Shown piece by piece: positions 51,896-59,314 of a DNA stretch of 64,000 nt (within the stretch, counting starts at the first letter, position 1; each line of letters opens with the position of its first letter). The notes under the pieces are model-generated. The model saw only the letters and a list, made by a program, of their open reading frames with translations. It did not search any database and was not told the DNA's origin. Source of the DNA: Lysinibacter cavernae (GTDB lineage: Bacteria; Actinomycetota; Actinomycetes; Actinomycetales; Microbacteriaceae); NCBI RefSeq assembly GCF_011758565.1, contig NZ_JAAMOX010000001.1, forward strand, positions 124,001 to 188,000, given 5' to 3'. Made by a program: the position numbers and the translations under genes.

Positions 51896-53956
51896 ATGAG
51901 TATTCACGGAGCAGGCGGCAGCGCTCGCGGTGGTGGTTTCCGCGGCGTTGATGTGGCCGCGCAGAAGAAGCTGAACGCCGAGGCGCCAAAGATCGCCGGG
52001 CTCGGCAGTCGCGTTGTTGCGCTGTTCCGTCCTTACTCTTGGCGCATCCTGATTACGGGCCTGCTGGTTATTGTGGGCGCGGGTATCGCGGTCATTCCGC
52101 CCCTGCTCGTGCAGCGTATTTTTGATGACGGGTTGTTCCCGCTTGATGGCTCGGGCCCGCAGATTCCGCTGCTCATTCGTTTGGTGCTTGCGATGGTTGG
52201 GCTGTTTCTGCTGTCCGCCCTGCTCGGAGTTGCCCAAACGTGGTTCACCTCCACAGTTGGCAACAGCGTTACTGGCGACCTGCGCGTCCGCCTGTTCGAG
52301 CATCTCCAATCGATGGAACTTGGCTTCTTCACTCGCACCAAGACCGGGGTCATCCAGTCGCGTCTGCAGAACGATGTCGGCGGGGTATCGGGGGTGCTGA
52401 CCAACACCGTCACCAGCATTCTTGGCAACGTCGTCACCGTGATTGCGTCGCTCGTTGCAATGATCCTCATTGATTGGCGGCTCACGCTCATCGCCGTCGT
52501 TCTCATGCCGTTCCTTGTCCTCGTGCAACGCCGCGTTGGCCAGGTCAGAGCAAAGATTGCCGGGGAGACACAGGAATCACTATCCGAGCTGACATCGATC
52601 ACCCAAGAGACGCTCAGCGTTTCCGGCATGCTGCTGTCAAAGGCGTTCAACCGGCAACGAGCCGAATCAGAACGATATCAAGCAGAGAACCGCAACCAGG
52701 TGCAGCTTCAGGTTCGTCGGGCCATGAGCGGCCAGGGCTTCTTTGCGGTGGTTCAGGTGCTCATGGCGTGCGTTCCCGCCGTTATCTACCTGGTTTCTGG
52801 CTACCTTATCGCTGGGGGACTCGGCGCGATCACCGCCGGCACGGTTGTCGCCTTCACCACGGTGCAGGCCAGGCTGCTGCAGCCGCTTATGGGGCTCATG
52901 AGGGTCTCGCTCGATCTGCAAACGTCACAGGCTCTTTTTGCCCGCATCTTTGAATACCTCGATCTGCAACCCGCGATCACGGATGCTCCAGACGCGATCA
53001 GCGTCAATGCTGCTCCAGGGCCGCGCGGGGGTCTTGCCTTCGACAACGTGGTGTTCCGTTATCCGGATGCCTCGTCGGAGGCACGCCCAACGCTCAACGG
53101 TGTTTCCTTTGTTGCGGAGCCAGGGCAGCACGTTGCGTTTGTTGGTCCCTCCGGCGCAGGCAAAACGACTATCCTCTACCTCGCGCCTCGGCTGTATGAA
53201 GCTTCCGCTGGGTCCGTGCTGTTCAGCGGTGCCGACGTTCGAACCCTCACGCAAGAATCCATCATCGATAATGTTGGCATCGTGTCGCAGGAGACCTATC
53301 TGTTTCACGCGACCATCAAAGAAAACCTGCTGTACGCCAAGCCAGACGCGAGCGATGCCGAACTCACCGCTGCCTGCACCGCGGCAAACATCCACCACAT
53401 CATCGCGGGCTTCGAAGACGGCTATGACACCATCGTCGGAGAGCGAGGGTACCGGCTCTCTGGCGGCGAAAAGCAACGTATCGCCATCGCGCGCGTGCTG
53501 CTCAAAGACCCGCCAATCCTCCTGCTCGACGAGGCGACCTCTGCCTTAGACACCGTGTCGGAGCGTGTGGTACAAGAAGCGCTCGACGAGGCCTCACGGG
53601 GGCGCACAACCATCTCCATCGCGCACCGCCTCTCCACCGTCATGGACGCCGACATCATTCATGTGCTCGAAGCTGGCGAAATTGTCGAATCTGGCACGCA
53701 CTCCGAGCTGATCATGCGGGGCGGCCTGTACGCAGAGCTCGCAGCCCAGCAGGTTGCCGCCACAAAAGTCCTTGAAACCGAAAGCAGCCTTGCCGAGGCC
53801 ATCACCGGCGGTGAGCCGGCCGCGCTTGAGGGCAGGCGAGCCGACCGCGCCCCAGCAGACTCAGCGGGGGCCGACGCCGTTGCCGCGCTGACCGCCTCCG
53901 TGCCCCTGCTCGCCACGCCGCGGGCCGACGAACGTGTCTATCCAAACGAAGGATGA
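51896..53956 (+). CDS. ABC exporter, fused membrane and ATPase domains
   Basis: 686 residues. A Gly-rich N-terminus, six membrane helices (about 45-330) and an ATPase domain with Walker A GPSGAGKTT, signature YRLSGGEKQRIAIARVL, Walker B ILLLDEATSALD and SIAHRLSTVMDADII. Type IV half-exporter that works as a dimer, for lipids, peptides or drugs. The last ~60 residues are Ala/Asp-rich and likely disordered. Leaderless-type ATG. An SRPBCC gene follows 47 bp after the stop. Confidence 0.93.
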   Translation: MSIHGAGGSARGGGFRGVDVAAQKKLNAEAPKIAGLGSRVVALFRPYSWRILITGLLVIVGAGIAVIPPLLVQRIFDDGLFPLDGSGPQIPLLIRLVLAMVGLFLLSALLGVAQTWFTSTVGNSVTGDLRVRLFEHLQSMELGFFTRTKTGVIQSRLQNDVGGVSGVLTNTVTSILGNVVTVIASLVAMILIDWRLTLIAVVLMPFLVLVQRRVGQVRAKIAGETQESLSELTSITQETLSVSGMLLSKAFNRQRAESERYQAENRNQVQLQVRRAMSGQGFFAVVQVLMACVPAVIYLVSGYLIAGGLGAITAGTVVAFTTVQARLLQPLMGLMRVSLDLQTSQALFARIFEYLDLQPAITDAPDAISVNAAPGPRGGLAFDNVVFRYPDASSEARPTLNGVSFVAEPGQHVAFVGPSGAGKTTILYLAPRLYEASAGSVLFSGADVRTLTQESIIDNVGIVSQETYLFHATIKENLLYAKPDASDAELTAACTAANIHHIIAGFEDGYDTIVGERGYRLSGGEKQRIAIARVLLKDPPILLLDEATSALDTVSERVVQEALDEASRGRTTISIAHRLSTVMDADIIHVLEAGEIVESGTHSELIMRGGLYAELAAQQVAATKVLETESSLAEAITGGEPAALEGRRADRAPADSAGADAVAALTASVPLLATPRADERVYPNEG

Positions 53957-54003
53957 GCCCAAAGCTCGTTGGCGAAAAAGAAATCCTGATCGAAAGGACC
54001 ATC

Positions 54004-54486
54004 GTGAACCCCGACCTAGACCTTGATCCAGACCGTGACCTCGCGATTGAGCGAGTCATCCGCGCCCCCAAAGCAGCCGTCTGGAACGCCTGGACGTCGC
54101 CTAACCCCTTCGCCCAGTGGTGGATCCCGCAGCCCTACGTCTGTCGTGTTGAGTCGTTCAGGCCGAGCGCCGGCGGTGGGTTCGTGACAACAATGAGCGA
54201 GGATGGCGTCACGTTTGTCCCGCACATGGATGCCGCGTTCCTCGTCGTCGACGCCGAGCACCGCATCGTCTTCACCAACGCGGTCGACAGTACGCTGCGG
54301 CCCGCCCAACCTCAGCCCGTTGCCGTCACAGGAGAAGTTACGCTCGCCGATCATCCAGACGGCACCCTGTATCGCATCGTGGCACGCCACGCAGATGCTG
54401 CGGCAAAAGCGCAGCACGACGAACTCGGGCTGCCCGCAGGCTGGACCTTCGTAACCGAGCAGCTGGCGGCGCTCGTCGAAGCCTAA
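54004..54486 (+). CDS. SRPBCC (AHSA1-type) domain protein
   Basis: 160 residues from GTG 54004, chosen because GAAAGGA lies at proper distance; an ATG at 53953 overlapping the exporter stop is also in frame. LAIERVIRAPKAAVWNAWTSP and FAQWWIPQPY are typical of the AHSA1/SRPBCC fold, and the C-terminal long helix GWTFVTEQLAALVE closes the ligand cavity. Ligand unknown. Close to the exporter gene and probably co-transcribed. Confidence 0.87.
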   Translation: MNPDLDLDPDRDLAIERVIRAPKAAVWNAWTSPNPFAQWWIPQPYVCRVESFRPSAGGGFVTTMSEDGVTFVPHMDAAFLVVDAEHRIVFTNAVDSTLRPAQPQPVAVTGEVTLADHPDGTLYRIVARHADAAAKAQHDELGLPAGWTFVTEQLAALVEA

Positions 54487-54642
54487 CGACGGATTGGCTA
54501 AGGCTATGGAGGTGTGCCTCGTCATTTTCACCGCTGTGACCCTGCTTGGGCTGGTCGCCACAGCCTGAACCTGGACAGCCATCCCTCTACGTTTCGATAG
54601 CGACGGCTCCGGTATGGGGTTCTCTCTCGTCGCGAGCAGGTC

Positions 54643-54648
54643 TACTAT
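54643..54648 (+). promoter_or_regulatory. -10 box TACTAT of a leaderless start
   Basis: TACTAT, then GGCCGC, then ATG 54655. Confidence 0.5.
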
Positions 54649-54654
54649 GGCCGC

Positions 54655-55050
54655 ATGAATACCATCACGCATGTGAATCCAAACGAGTTGCACTCAAATC
54701 CCGTGTTCTCGCAGGGCACGATCACCGAGACTGGACGCACGCTTTATGTTGGCGGACAGAATGGCACTGATTCCACCGGAAGCATCATTGCCGGTGGAGC
54801 GGGGGAGCAGACCGCTCAGGCCCTCCGTAACGTACTCGCGGTGCTCGCAGATGCAGGCGCATCCCAGCAAGACGTTGCCAAACTGACCGTCTACCTTGCG
54901 GTCGATGCTGACTTCAACGCGGCCTTCGGCGCGGTCGCACAGGTCTGGGGCCCGTATCCAACCGCCGTGACCGTGCTGCGAATCAACCCCGCGAAAGAGG
55001 GCGCACTCATCGAAATCGAGGCGGTCGCGGCCCTTCCCACGAAGGGATAG
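54655..55050 (+). CDS. RidA family protein
   Basis: 131 residues. TLYVGGQNGTDSTGSIIAGG in the N-terminal half, TAQALRNVLAVLADAGASQQDV in parts, and a C-terminal TVLRINPAKEGALIEIEAVA (20 residues) whose Arg and Glu positions match RidA/YjgF proteins. Archetypal members hydrolyse reactive enamines and imines formed by PLP enzymes; other subgroups have different roles. Probably leaderless. Followed by a strong palindrome. Confidence 0.9.
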   Translation: MNTITHVNPNELHSNPVFSQGTITETGRTLYVGGQNGTDSTGSIIAGGAGEQTAQALRNVLAVLADAGASQQDVAKLTVYLAVDADFNAAFGAVAQVWGPYPTAVTVLRINPAKEGALIEIEAVAALPTKG

Positions 55051-55057
55051 CCCCAAA

Positions 55058-55115
55058 CAGAATGGTCACACATCCACCGAAACCGAATCGGTTGGGTGGA
55101 TGTGTGACCATTCTG
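55058..55115. terminator. 58-nt palindrome with perfect 21-bp arms between convergent genes
   Basis: CAGAATGGTCACACATCCAC (start of the 55058-55078 arm) pairs perfectly with 55095-55115; the 16-nt centre contains AACCGA/TCGGTT. Likely bidirectional terminator between ridA-like and the zinc-ribbon gene, though without T runs. Third long palindrome of the window. Confidence 0.75.
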
Positions 55116-55129
55116 CTACCGGTGAGGCC

Positions 55130-55438
55130 TTACTCGAAGAGTTCGCTCAGCCAGTTCTCGCGCTTCTTCTTGCGGTAGCCGCCCTGCTGATCGTTACGAC
55201 GGTCGTCATAGCGGGGCTGCTGCGCCTGGTATTGCTGGTAGCCGGCCTGCGGTGCCGCAACGGGTGCGGCCGGGGCTGCCGGAGCGGCAGGCGCTGCCTG
55301 GATGCTGCTGGCCCGGTCGATGATCTTGTCGAGTTCTCCCCGGTCCAACCACACGCCGCGGCACTGCGGGCAGTAGTCAATTTCGATTCCATTACGTTCG
55401 CTCATCACGAGTGTGCTCTTGTCAATTGGGCATTCCAT
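55130..55438 (-). CDS. TFIIB-type zinc-ribbon protein
   Basis: 102 residues. The N-terminal MECPIDKSTL and DYCPQCRGVWLDRGELDKII give the CPxC-CPxCRGVWLDRGEL zinc ribbon (Cys3 and Cys in CPQC). Then an Ala/Pro repeat (APAAPAAPAAP), a Gln/Tyr-rich segment and a basic C-terminus (YRKKKRENWLSELFE). Common in actinobacteria; no activity known, perhaps nucleic-acid binding. Confidence 0.87.
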   Translation of the reverse strand: MECPIDKSTLVMSERNGIEIDYCPQCRGVWLDRGELDKIIDRASSIQAAPAAPAAPAAPVAAPQAGYQQYQAQQPRYDDRRNDQQGGYRKKKRENWLSELFE

Positions 55439-55568
55439 GGCTCAACAATAAAGTTGATGTCTATGAACAAGCTGTGATTGCTGGGTTCATGTTGCCCCGA
55501 CAACGGGAGTGCCACACGGGTGATGTTCGCGGAACTTACGGGATGATCGAGCCGCCAACAATGTTGCC

Positions 55569-55802
55569 GTTGGAACGACTGCAAGTTGCCGGCAATATCG
55601 TTGGCAAGCCAGGCCGACCTGCCCGCAACTCCGTTGCCGGACCAAGGTCGAGCCGCCCGCATATTCGTTGGCAGATCAAGACCGAACTGCCCACAACGTC
55701 GTTGGCAAACTAAGGCCGAACTGCCGGCAATATCGTTGGCAGACCAAGGCCAAGCTGCCAGCGCTATTGTGGCTGGCAGGATGCCTAGCTGCCCGGAACT
55801 CC
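55569..55802. repeat. 34-bp tandem minisatellite, about six degenerate copies
   Basis: Units starting with GTTGGC or a close variant occur at 55600, 55633, 55667, 55701, 55735 and (degenerate) 55769, spacing 33-34 bp, with a short one at 55569. The core is GTTGGCAGACCAAGGCCGAA followed by CTGCCGGCAATATC. GGCAG and CTGCC in each unit can pair. It fills the gap between the zinc-ribbon and VOC genes and touches the 3' end of the latter. The period is not a multiple of three, so it is not coding. Confidence 0.85.
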
Positions 55803-56204
55803 CGCGATGTTGACCATCCAGCTGACGCCAAATTTGTCGACGCACATTCCGAAGCTGTCGCCCCACGGCGCCTTGTTGAGCGGCATGGTGATGGTGCCGT
55901 CGGCCGTGAGCTTCTGCCAGTAGCCGGTGAGTTCGGCCTCGTCTTCTCCGCTGATTGACATGGAGTAGTTGGTGCCTTGTGTGAGCTCCATTGAGTTTGG
56001 CGTGTCGGCGCACATGATGACCTGATCGGTGCTCGTGGTGAGCATTGAGTGCATTACTTTGTCGTTTTCGGCGGGGTCTTCGCTTGCCTGGAACTCGCCA
56101 AACGTGCTGAGGGTGTATTCGCCGCCAAAAACGGTCTGATAGAACGCAACGGCCTGCCTCGCTGAATCTCGAAAGCTGAGGTAAGTGTTAATGCGGGTGC
56201 TCAT
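55785..56204 (-). CDS. PhnB-like VOC protein
   Basis: 139 residues from ATG 56204 with a near-perfect AAGGAGG six bases upstream. MSTRINTYLSFRDSARQAVA, FYQTVFGGEYTLSTFGEF and MVNIAGVPGS match the PhnB/DUF1428-like 3-demethylubiquinone methyltransferase-type VOC group: INTYLSF.D.ARQAV.FYQ..FGG. Function of this branch unknown. The 3' end lies on the edge of the minisatellite (last codons), which may explain variation in its C-terminus between strains. Confidence 0.87.
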   Translation of the reverse strand: MSTRINTYLSFRDSARQAVAFYQTVFGGEYTLSTFGEFQASEDPAENDKVMHSMLTTSTDQVIMCADTPNSMELTQGTNYSMSISGEDEAELTGYWQKLTADGTITMPLNKAPWGDSFGMCVDKFGVSWMVNIAGVPGS

Positions 56205-56333
56205 GATGCCCTCCTTGAGGCGAAGTGATGAAAATGAGGTGTTGCGCTGCAGCGTTGTGCTTCGTGGCAGCGGCCACATTGATGTGGATAGTTTGATTAT
56301 TGACCTAGCTACCGACAATCAACAGGGTCTGTC

Positions 56334-57008
56334 TCAAATTGCCTCGTTCAGCCTGAGTGCCGTGAGCGCTGAATTGGCGATGGTTCGGGATTCGGACTGT
56401 GTTGGTGCGGCCCTGAGCCCCAGCATCCGCTGTCGGTGCGATTCGCCTAAGAGCAGGGAATACAGGCTCTCGGCGATTTTGGGATCTTGGTCGGTGGGCT
56501 TGCCAGATTGCATTGGTTTGGGAGGCTTGGGCGATGCATGAGCGCTCTTGCCTGTGCTCGTCGCTGGCTCGTGAACAACACCTGCAACGATGGCCGAGAG
56601 ATACGCGATTGATCGTTCCGGCCCTGTTGCGTAGAACGATTCTGCGAGTTCGGGAAACCGTACGGCCTCCGCGAGGACAAGTCGGTGGAGGCCAACCGCG
56701 TCGTCCGAGTGCAGTGCGTAGACCACTGCCGTTGCGGCGCGTTCGAGAGAAGTGTGGTCCGTTGAATGGGAGGCAACGTAGTTATGCTGGCGCTCGACGG
56801 CTGCCATAAAGAGCCCCGTCTTGTCTGTGAAATACACATAGAGCGTACGCTTCGTGACCCCGGCCGTGCGTGCAACGGCCTCAATGCTCGTCCCAGCAAA
56901 GCCGTTTATTCGGAAGAGTTTCACGGCGGCATCGAGCATCCTGTCGCGGAGCCCGCCTTGCTCGGCGGCGCGGGGTCGGCCGCGTCGTGGCGCGGGGGAG
57001 TCGGTCAC
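56334..57008 (-). CDS. TetR-family regulator
   Basis: 224 residues from GTG 57008 (a TTG at 57032 is also in frame). RRGRPRAAEQGGLRDRMLDA leads into the helix-turn-helix GTSIEAVARTAGVTKRTLYV and YFTDKTGLFMAAVE. The C-terminal domain has an insert rich in Pro/Lys/Ser (STGKSAHASPKPPKPMQSGK), which is unusual. A 28-bp near-palindrome lies between it and the divergent DUF952 gene, so it probably regulates that gene and itself. Confidence 0.87.
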   Translation of the reverse strand: MTDSPAPRRGRPRAAEQGGLRDRMLDAAVKLFRINGFAGTSIEAVARTAGVTKRTLYVYFTDKTGLFMAAVERQHNYVASHSTDHTSLERAATAVVYALHSDDAVGLHRLVLAEAVRFPELAESFYATGPERSIAYLSAIVAGVVHEPATSTGKSAHASPKPPKPMQSGKPTDQDPKIAESLYSLLLGESHRQRMLGLRAAPTQSESRTIANSALTALRLNEAI

Positions 57009-57067
57009 GGCCTGCCTCGTTCCTTGGCTCAATGGATGCTGTTGCTGGCACTATCGGCGCCAGCTCG

Positions 57068-57095
57068 GTTAATGATACGATAGCGTGTCATTAAC
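57068..57095. promoter_or_regulatory. TetR operator, GTTAATGA-N12-TCATTAAC
   Basis: Perfect 8-bp arms with ACG/CGT inside; 22 of 28 positions are symmetric. It lies 12 bp before the DUF952 start and 59 bp before the tetR start, the expected place for a shared operator. Confidence 0.75.
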
Positions 57096-57107
57096 GAAAG
57101 GTCGAAC

Positions 57108-57467
57108 ATGTCAGATCGTCGCCTCCTGCACGTTGCCATCGCGGATGACTGGGAGGCCTGCGCCAGGTTCTCCGAATACGACGTGGCAACGAAGGGCGTG
57201 CCGTTTGACGAGACCGGGTACATCGAGGCGTGCACCCTTGAACAGTTGCCAGCGGTTCTTGGGAGTAAATACCTCAATGTGCGCGAGCCGCTCCTGCTTG
57301 TTGTGATTGACGAGCAGGCCCTCGCCGATGAGCGCATCGACGTGACGTTTGACCCTGCGCCCCGCATTCACGGGGTGTTGCCGATGGAATCGCCAATTAT
57401 TGTGGCGACCCTCCCGCTTGAGGCCGACGGTCCCATCCCCGACCTCGCGGCGTTCAACCCCCGCTAG
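57108..57467 (+). CDS. DUF952 family protein
   Basis: 119 residues. LLHVAIADDWEACARFSEYDV, ETGYIEACTLEQLPAV and PRIHGVLPMESPIIVATLPLE (in parts) follow the DUF952 order (WE.A...G.Y.......GFIH.ST..QV, then PHIYGPL). The family has no proven activity and is distantly related to glutathione-S-transferase-like folds in annotation only. ATG start with AAAGG upstream. Under likely control of the divergent TetR protein. Confidence 0.83.
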   Translation: MSDRRLLHVAIADDWEACARFSEYDVATKGVPFDETGYIEACTLEQLPAVLGSKYLNVREPLLLVVIDEQALADERIDVTFDPAPRIHGVLPMESPIIVATLPLEADGPIPDLAAFNPR

Positions 57468-57538
57468 CGGTTCGTTTGCGAACACGCACGGCTCAGCACC
57501 TTGCCTGGCGCGCGGCCCGCTCATACGGCTAACTGTGG

Positions 57539-58486
57539 TCAGTACAGATCCGTGCGCCGGTCGGCGTGCACATCGTTGTGCGGACTAATTGCCTTCGATC
57601 GCGCATCAGCAATCGGTAGTGTTGCGAGTTGAATTGACTCGATTCCCAGCTGGATGCGTGTGGCCGGGAACCCGTCGGCATCAAGCACGACGCTGCCTCC
57701 AACCCAGTCGACACCCCGTTCGGTACCAACACGATCGGCAACGGCGAGGAACATTCGGTTGGTGCTCGCGGCGGCCTGGGCCCGAATGATCTCGGCGGGG
57801 CGCTCACCTTCTGGGCGAGGGAAGAGTGGCCAGTTCACGGGGCAGCATAGGATGTCCGCGCCGGCGAGTGCGGTGTGACGCACCCATTCCGGAAACTCGA
57901 GGTCGTAGCAAATCATCGCGCCGATTCGCCCAAATTGGGTGTCCACGACGGGAGGCAAGCCATCACCGGCGGTGAAGAGCCGGTCCTTTTCTGTGTTCCA
58001 CAGGTGTGCTTTGCGATAGACGGCTCTGACCCCGGTTGGATCGATGATGGCGGCAGAGTTGAAGACGCGCGGCGTTGGTGCTTCGGGGGCGCTTGTTGAC
58101 GGTGCGTTAGGAGCGTTGGGGTTCTCACTCTCAGCAAAGCCCGCAACGATGACAAGGTTAAGCTCTGCAGCGAGCCTTGCCCATTCGGTGATGGTTGGGC
58201 CGTCGAGCTGCTCAGCAAGCGAAACGAGTTCCGCGTGGTTGGCAAACACGTAGCCCGTATTTGCGAGCTCTGGGAGTACCACGATGTTGGCACCCTTTGC
58301 CGCGGCATCACGAATAGCTTCGCGCGCCCTGCCTCGATTCTGCGGAGGGTTTTCAACGGAAATGGCCAGCTGGCACACGGCCACGGAATAGTCGGTGGGG
58401 ATGGATTCGCTTGGCAACGTCGCGTGCTCCTCGGCGTGCGTGGGTGTGCCGCCGCCAACTGGCAACGGATTACCAGTATGCAACAA
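57539..58486 (-). CDS. Nitrilase-superfamily hydrolase
   Basis: About 315 residues; the first ~30 are not conserved and the TTG start at 58486 is uncertain. Catalytic triad: Glu73 (VLPELANTGY), Lys159 (VYRKAHLW) and Cys193 (AMICYDLEFPE). RKAHLWNTEKDRLF and GVDWVGGSVVLD suggest an aliphatic amidase/carbamoylputrescine-like branch. It has an Ala/Pro insert (NPNAPNAPSTSAPEAPTP, about 122-139). The neighbour 30 bp upstream on the same strand is an XRE-cupin regulator and may control it. Substrate unknown. Confidence 0.85.
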   Translation of the reverse strand: MLHTGNPLPVGGGTPTHAEEHATLPSESIPTDYSVAVCQLAISVENPPQNRGRAREAIRDAAAKGANIVVLPELANTGYVFANHAELVSLAEQLDGPTITEWARLAAELNLVIVAGFAESENPNAPNAPSTSAPEAPTPRVFNSAAIIDPTGVRAVYRKAHLWNTEKDRLFTAGDGLPPVVDTQFGRIGAMICYDLEFPEWVRHTALAGADILCCPVNWPLFPRPEGERPAEIIRAQAAASTNRMFLAVADRVGTERGVDWVGGSVVLDADGFPATRIQLGIESIQLATLPIADARSKAISPHNDVHADRRTDLY

Positions 58487-58516
58487 AAGATTCGCGCTGG
58501 AAAACCTAGTGGGGGA

Positions 58517-59101
58517 TTAGGATGACCCGCTCCAGGCGGCGGGCGCGATCGTCCACATGACTTCGGCAACAGTGTCGCCAGGGTTTGACCAGTTGTGGGG
58601 TTCCTGGCCAGAAAATGTCACCGTGTCGCCAGCCTGCAGCGCAATGTCTTCTCCAGTGAGATGCAGCACAACAGAGCCGCTGAGCACGTGCAGCACTTCA
58701 ACATCGCAGTTGATGGTGTACATCTCAGCCCCACCCGTTGCGCCTGCCTCGAGACGGGAACGAAGCACCTGGACCCGTGCCTCGCTGCGTGGGGTGAGCA
58801 TCCGTTCGTCGGCCCCAGTGCCTCCCATGTTGATGCGTGGCGCGGCGTCGAGGGTTATGACCTCGTGCACCGGCGCGTCAAAGAGTGAGCCGATGGGGAG
58901 CGACAGCACCTGGCACAGCGTTACCAGCGTCGCAACGCTCGGAGAGGTTGCGTCGCGCTCGACCCTGCTGATGAACCCCTTGGTGAGCCCAGTTGCCTCG
59001 GCAACCTGGTCGATAGTGAGGCCCTGCGCTCGCCTGGTGGAACGCAGACGCGCGCCGATGAGCATTGGTTGCGCAGAGGGTGCCGGATGTACTGGCCGCA
59101 C
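58517..59101 (-). CDS. XRE-family regulator with C-terminal cupin
   Basis: 194 residues from GTG with AGGAGG six bases upstream. Helix-turn-helix at about 16-70 (LRSTRRAQGLTIDQVAEATG, then LTKGFISRVERDATSPSV) and a cupin domain after about 110 (VLHVLSGSVVLHLTGEDIAL in order, then QAGDTVTFSGQEPHNWSNPG). The order HTH plus cupin is shared with PuuR and other regulators of polyamine or amino acid catabolism. Co-directional with, and 30 bp before, the nitrilase-family gene; likely its regulator. Confidence 0.9.
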   Translation of the reverse strand: MRPVHPAPSAQPMLIGARLRSTRRAQGLTIDQVAEATGLTKGFISRVERDATSPSVATLVTLCQVLSLPIGSLFDAPVHEVITLDAAPRINMGGTGADERMLTPRSEARVQVLRSRLEAGATGGAEMYTINCDVEVLHVLSGSVVLHLTGEDIALQAGDTVTFSGQEPHNWSNPGDTVAEVMWTIAPAAWSGSS

Positions 59102-59314
59102 GCAAGCCTCCTGATAGGGGTGAACATATTGGGGGTGAAGCTGGTGAGATAACGATCCGCAGCGAAAGACGCCGGGGTCGCAAACAGGTTAATCCTAGTT
59201 TGCCGCGGCGCGTGCCAGGTTCGGACTGTTCCTCCTGCTACGTTGAAGTTCTGTCGTGTTCACGGACCGCTCATCGGTGAGAGGCCGTGGCAGATACGGA
59301 ATAGAGGAACCCAT

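Noticed and set aside
55569-55802. Possible CRISPR array
   Set aside because: Units repeat end to end every 33-34 bp without unique spacers, the copies are degenerate, and no cas genes are nearby.
55405-56013. 202-codon frame across the minisatellite on the minus strand
   Set aside because: Its repeated amino acid pattern is produced by the DNA repeats, and it overlaps the VOC gene and the zinc-ribbon start in other frames.
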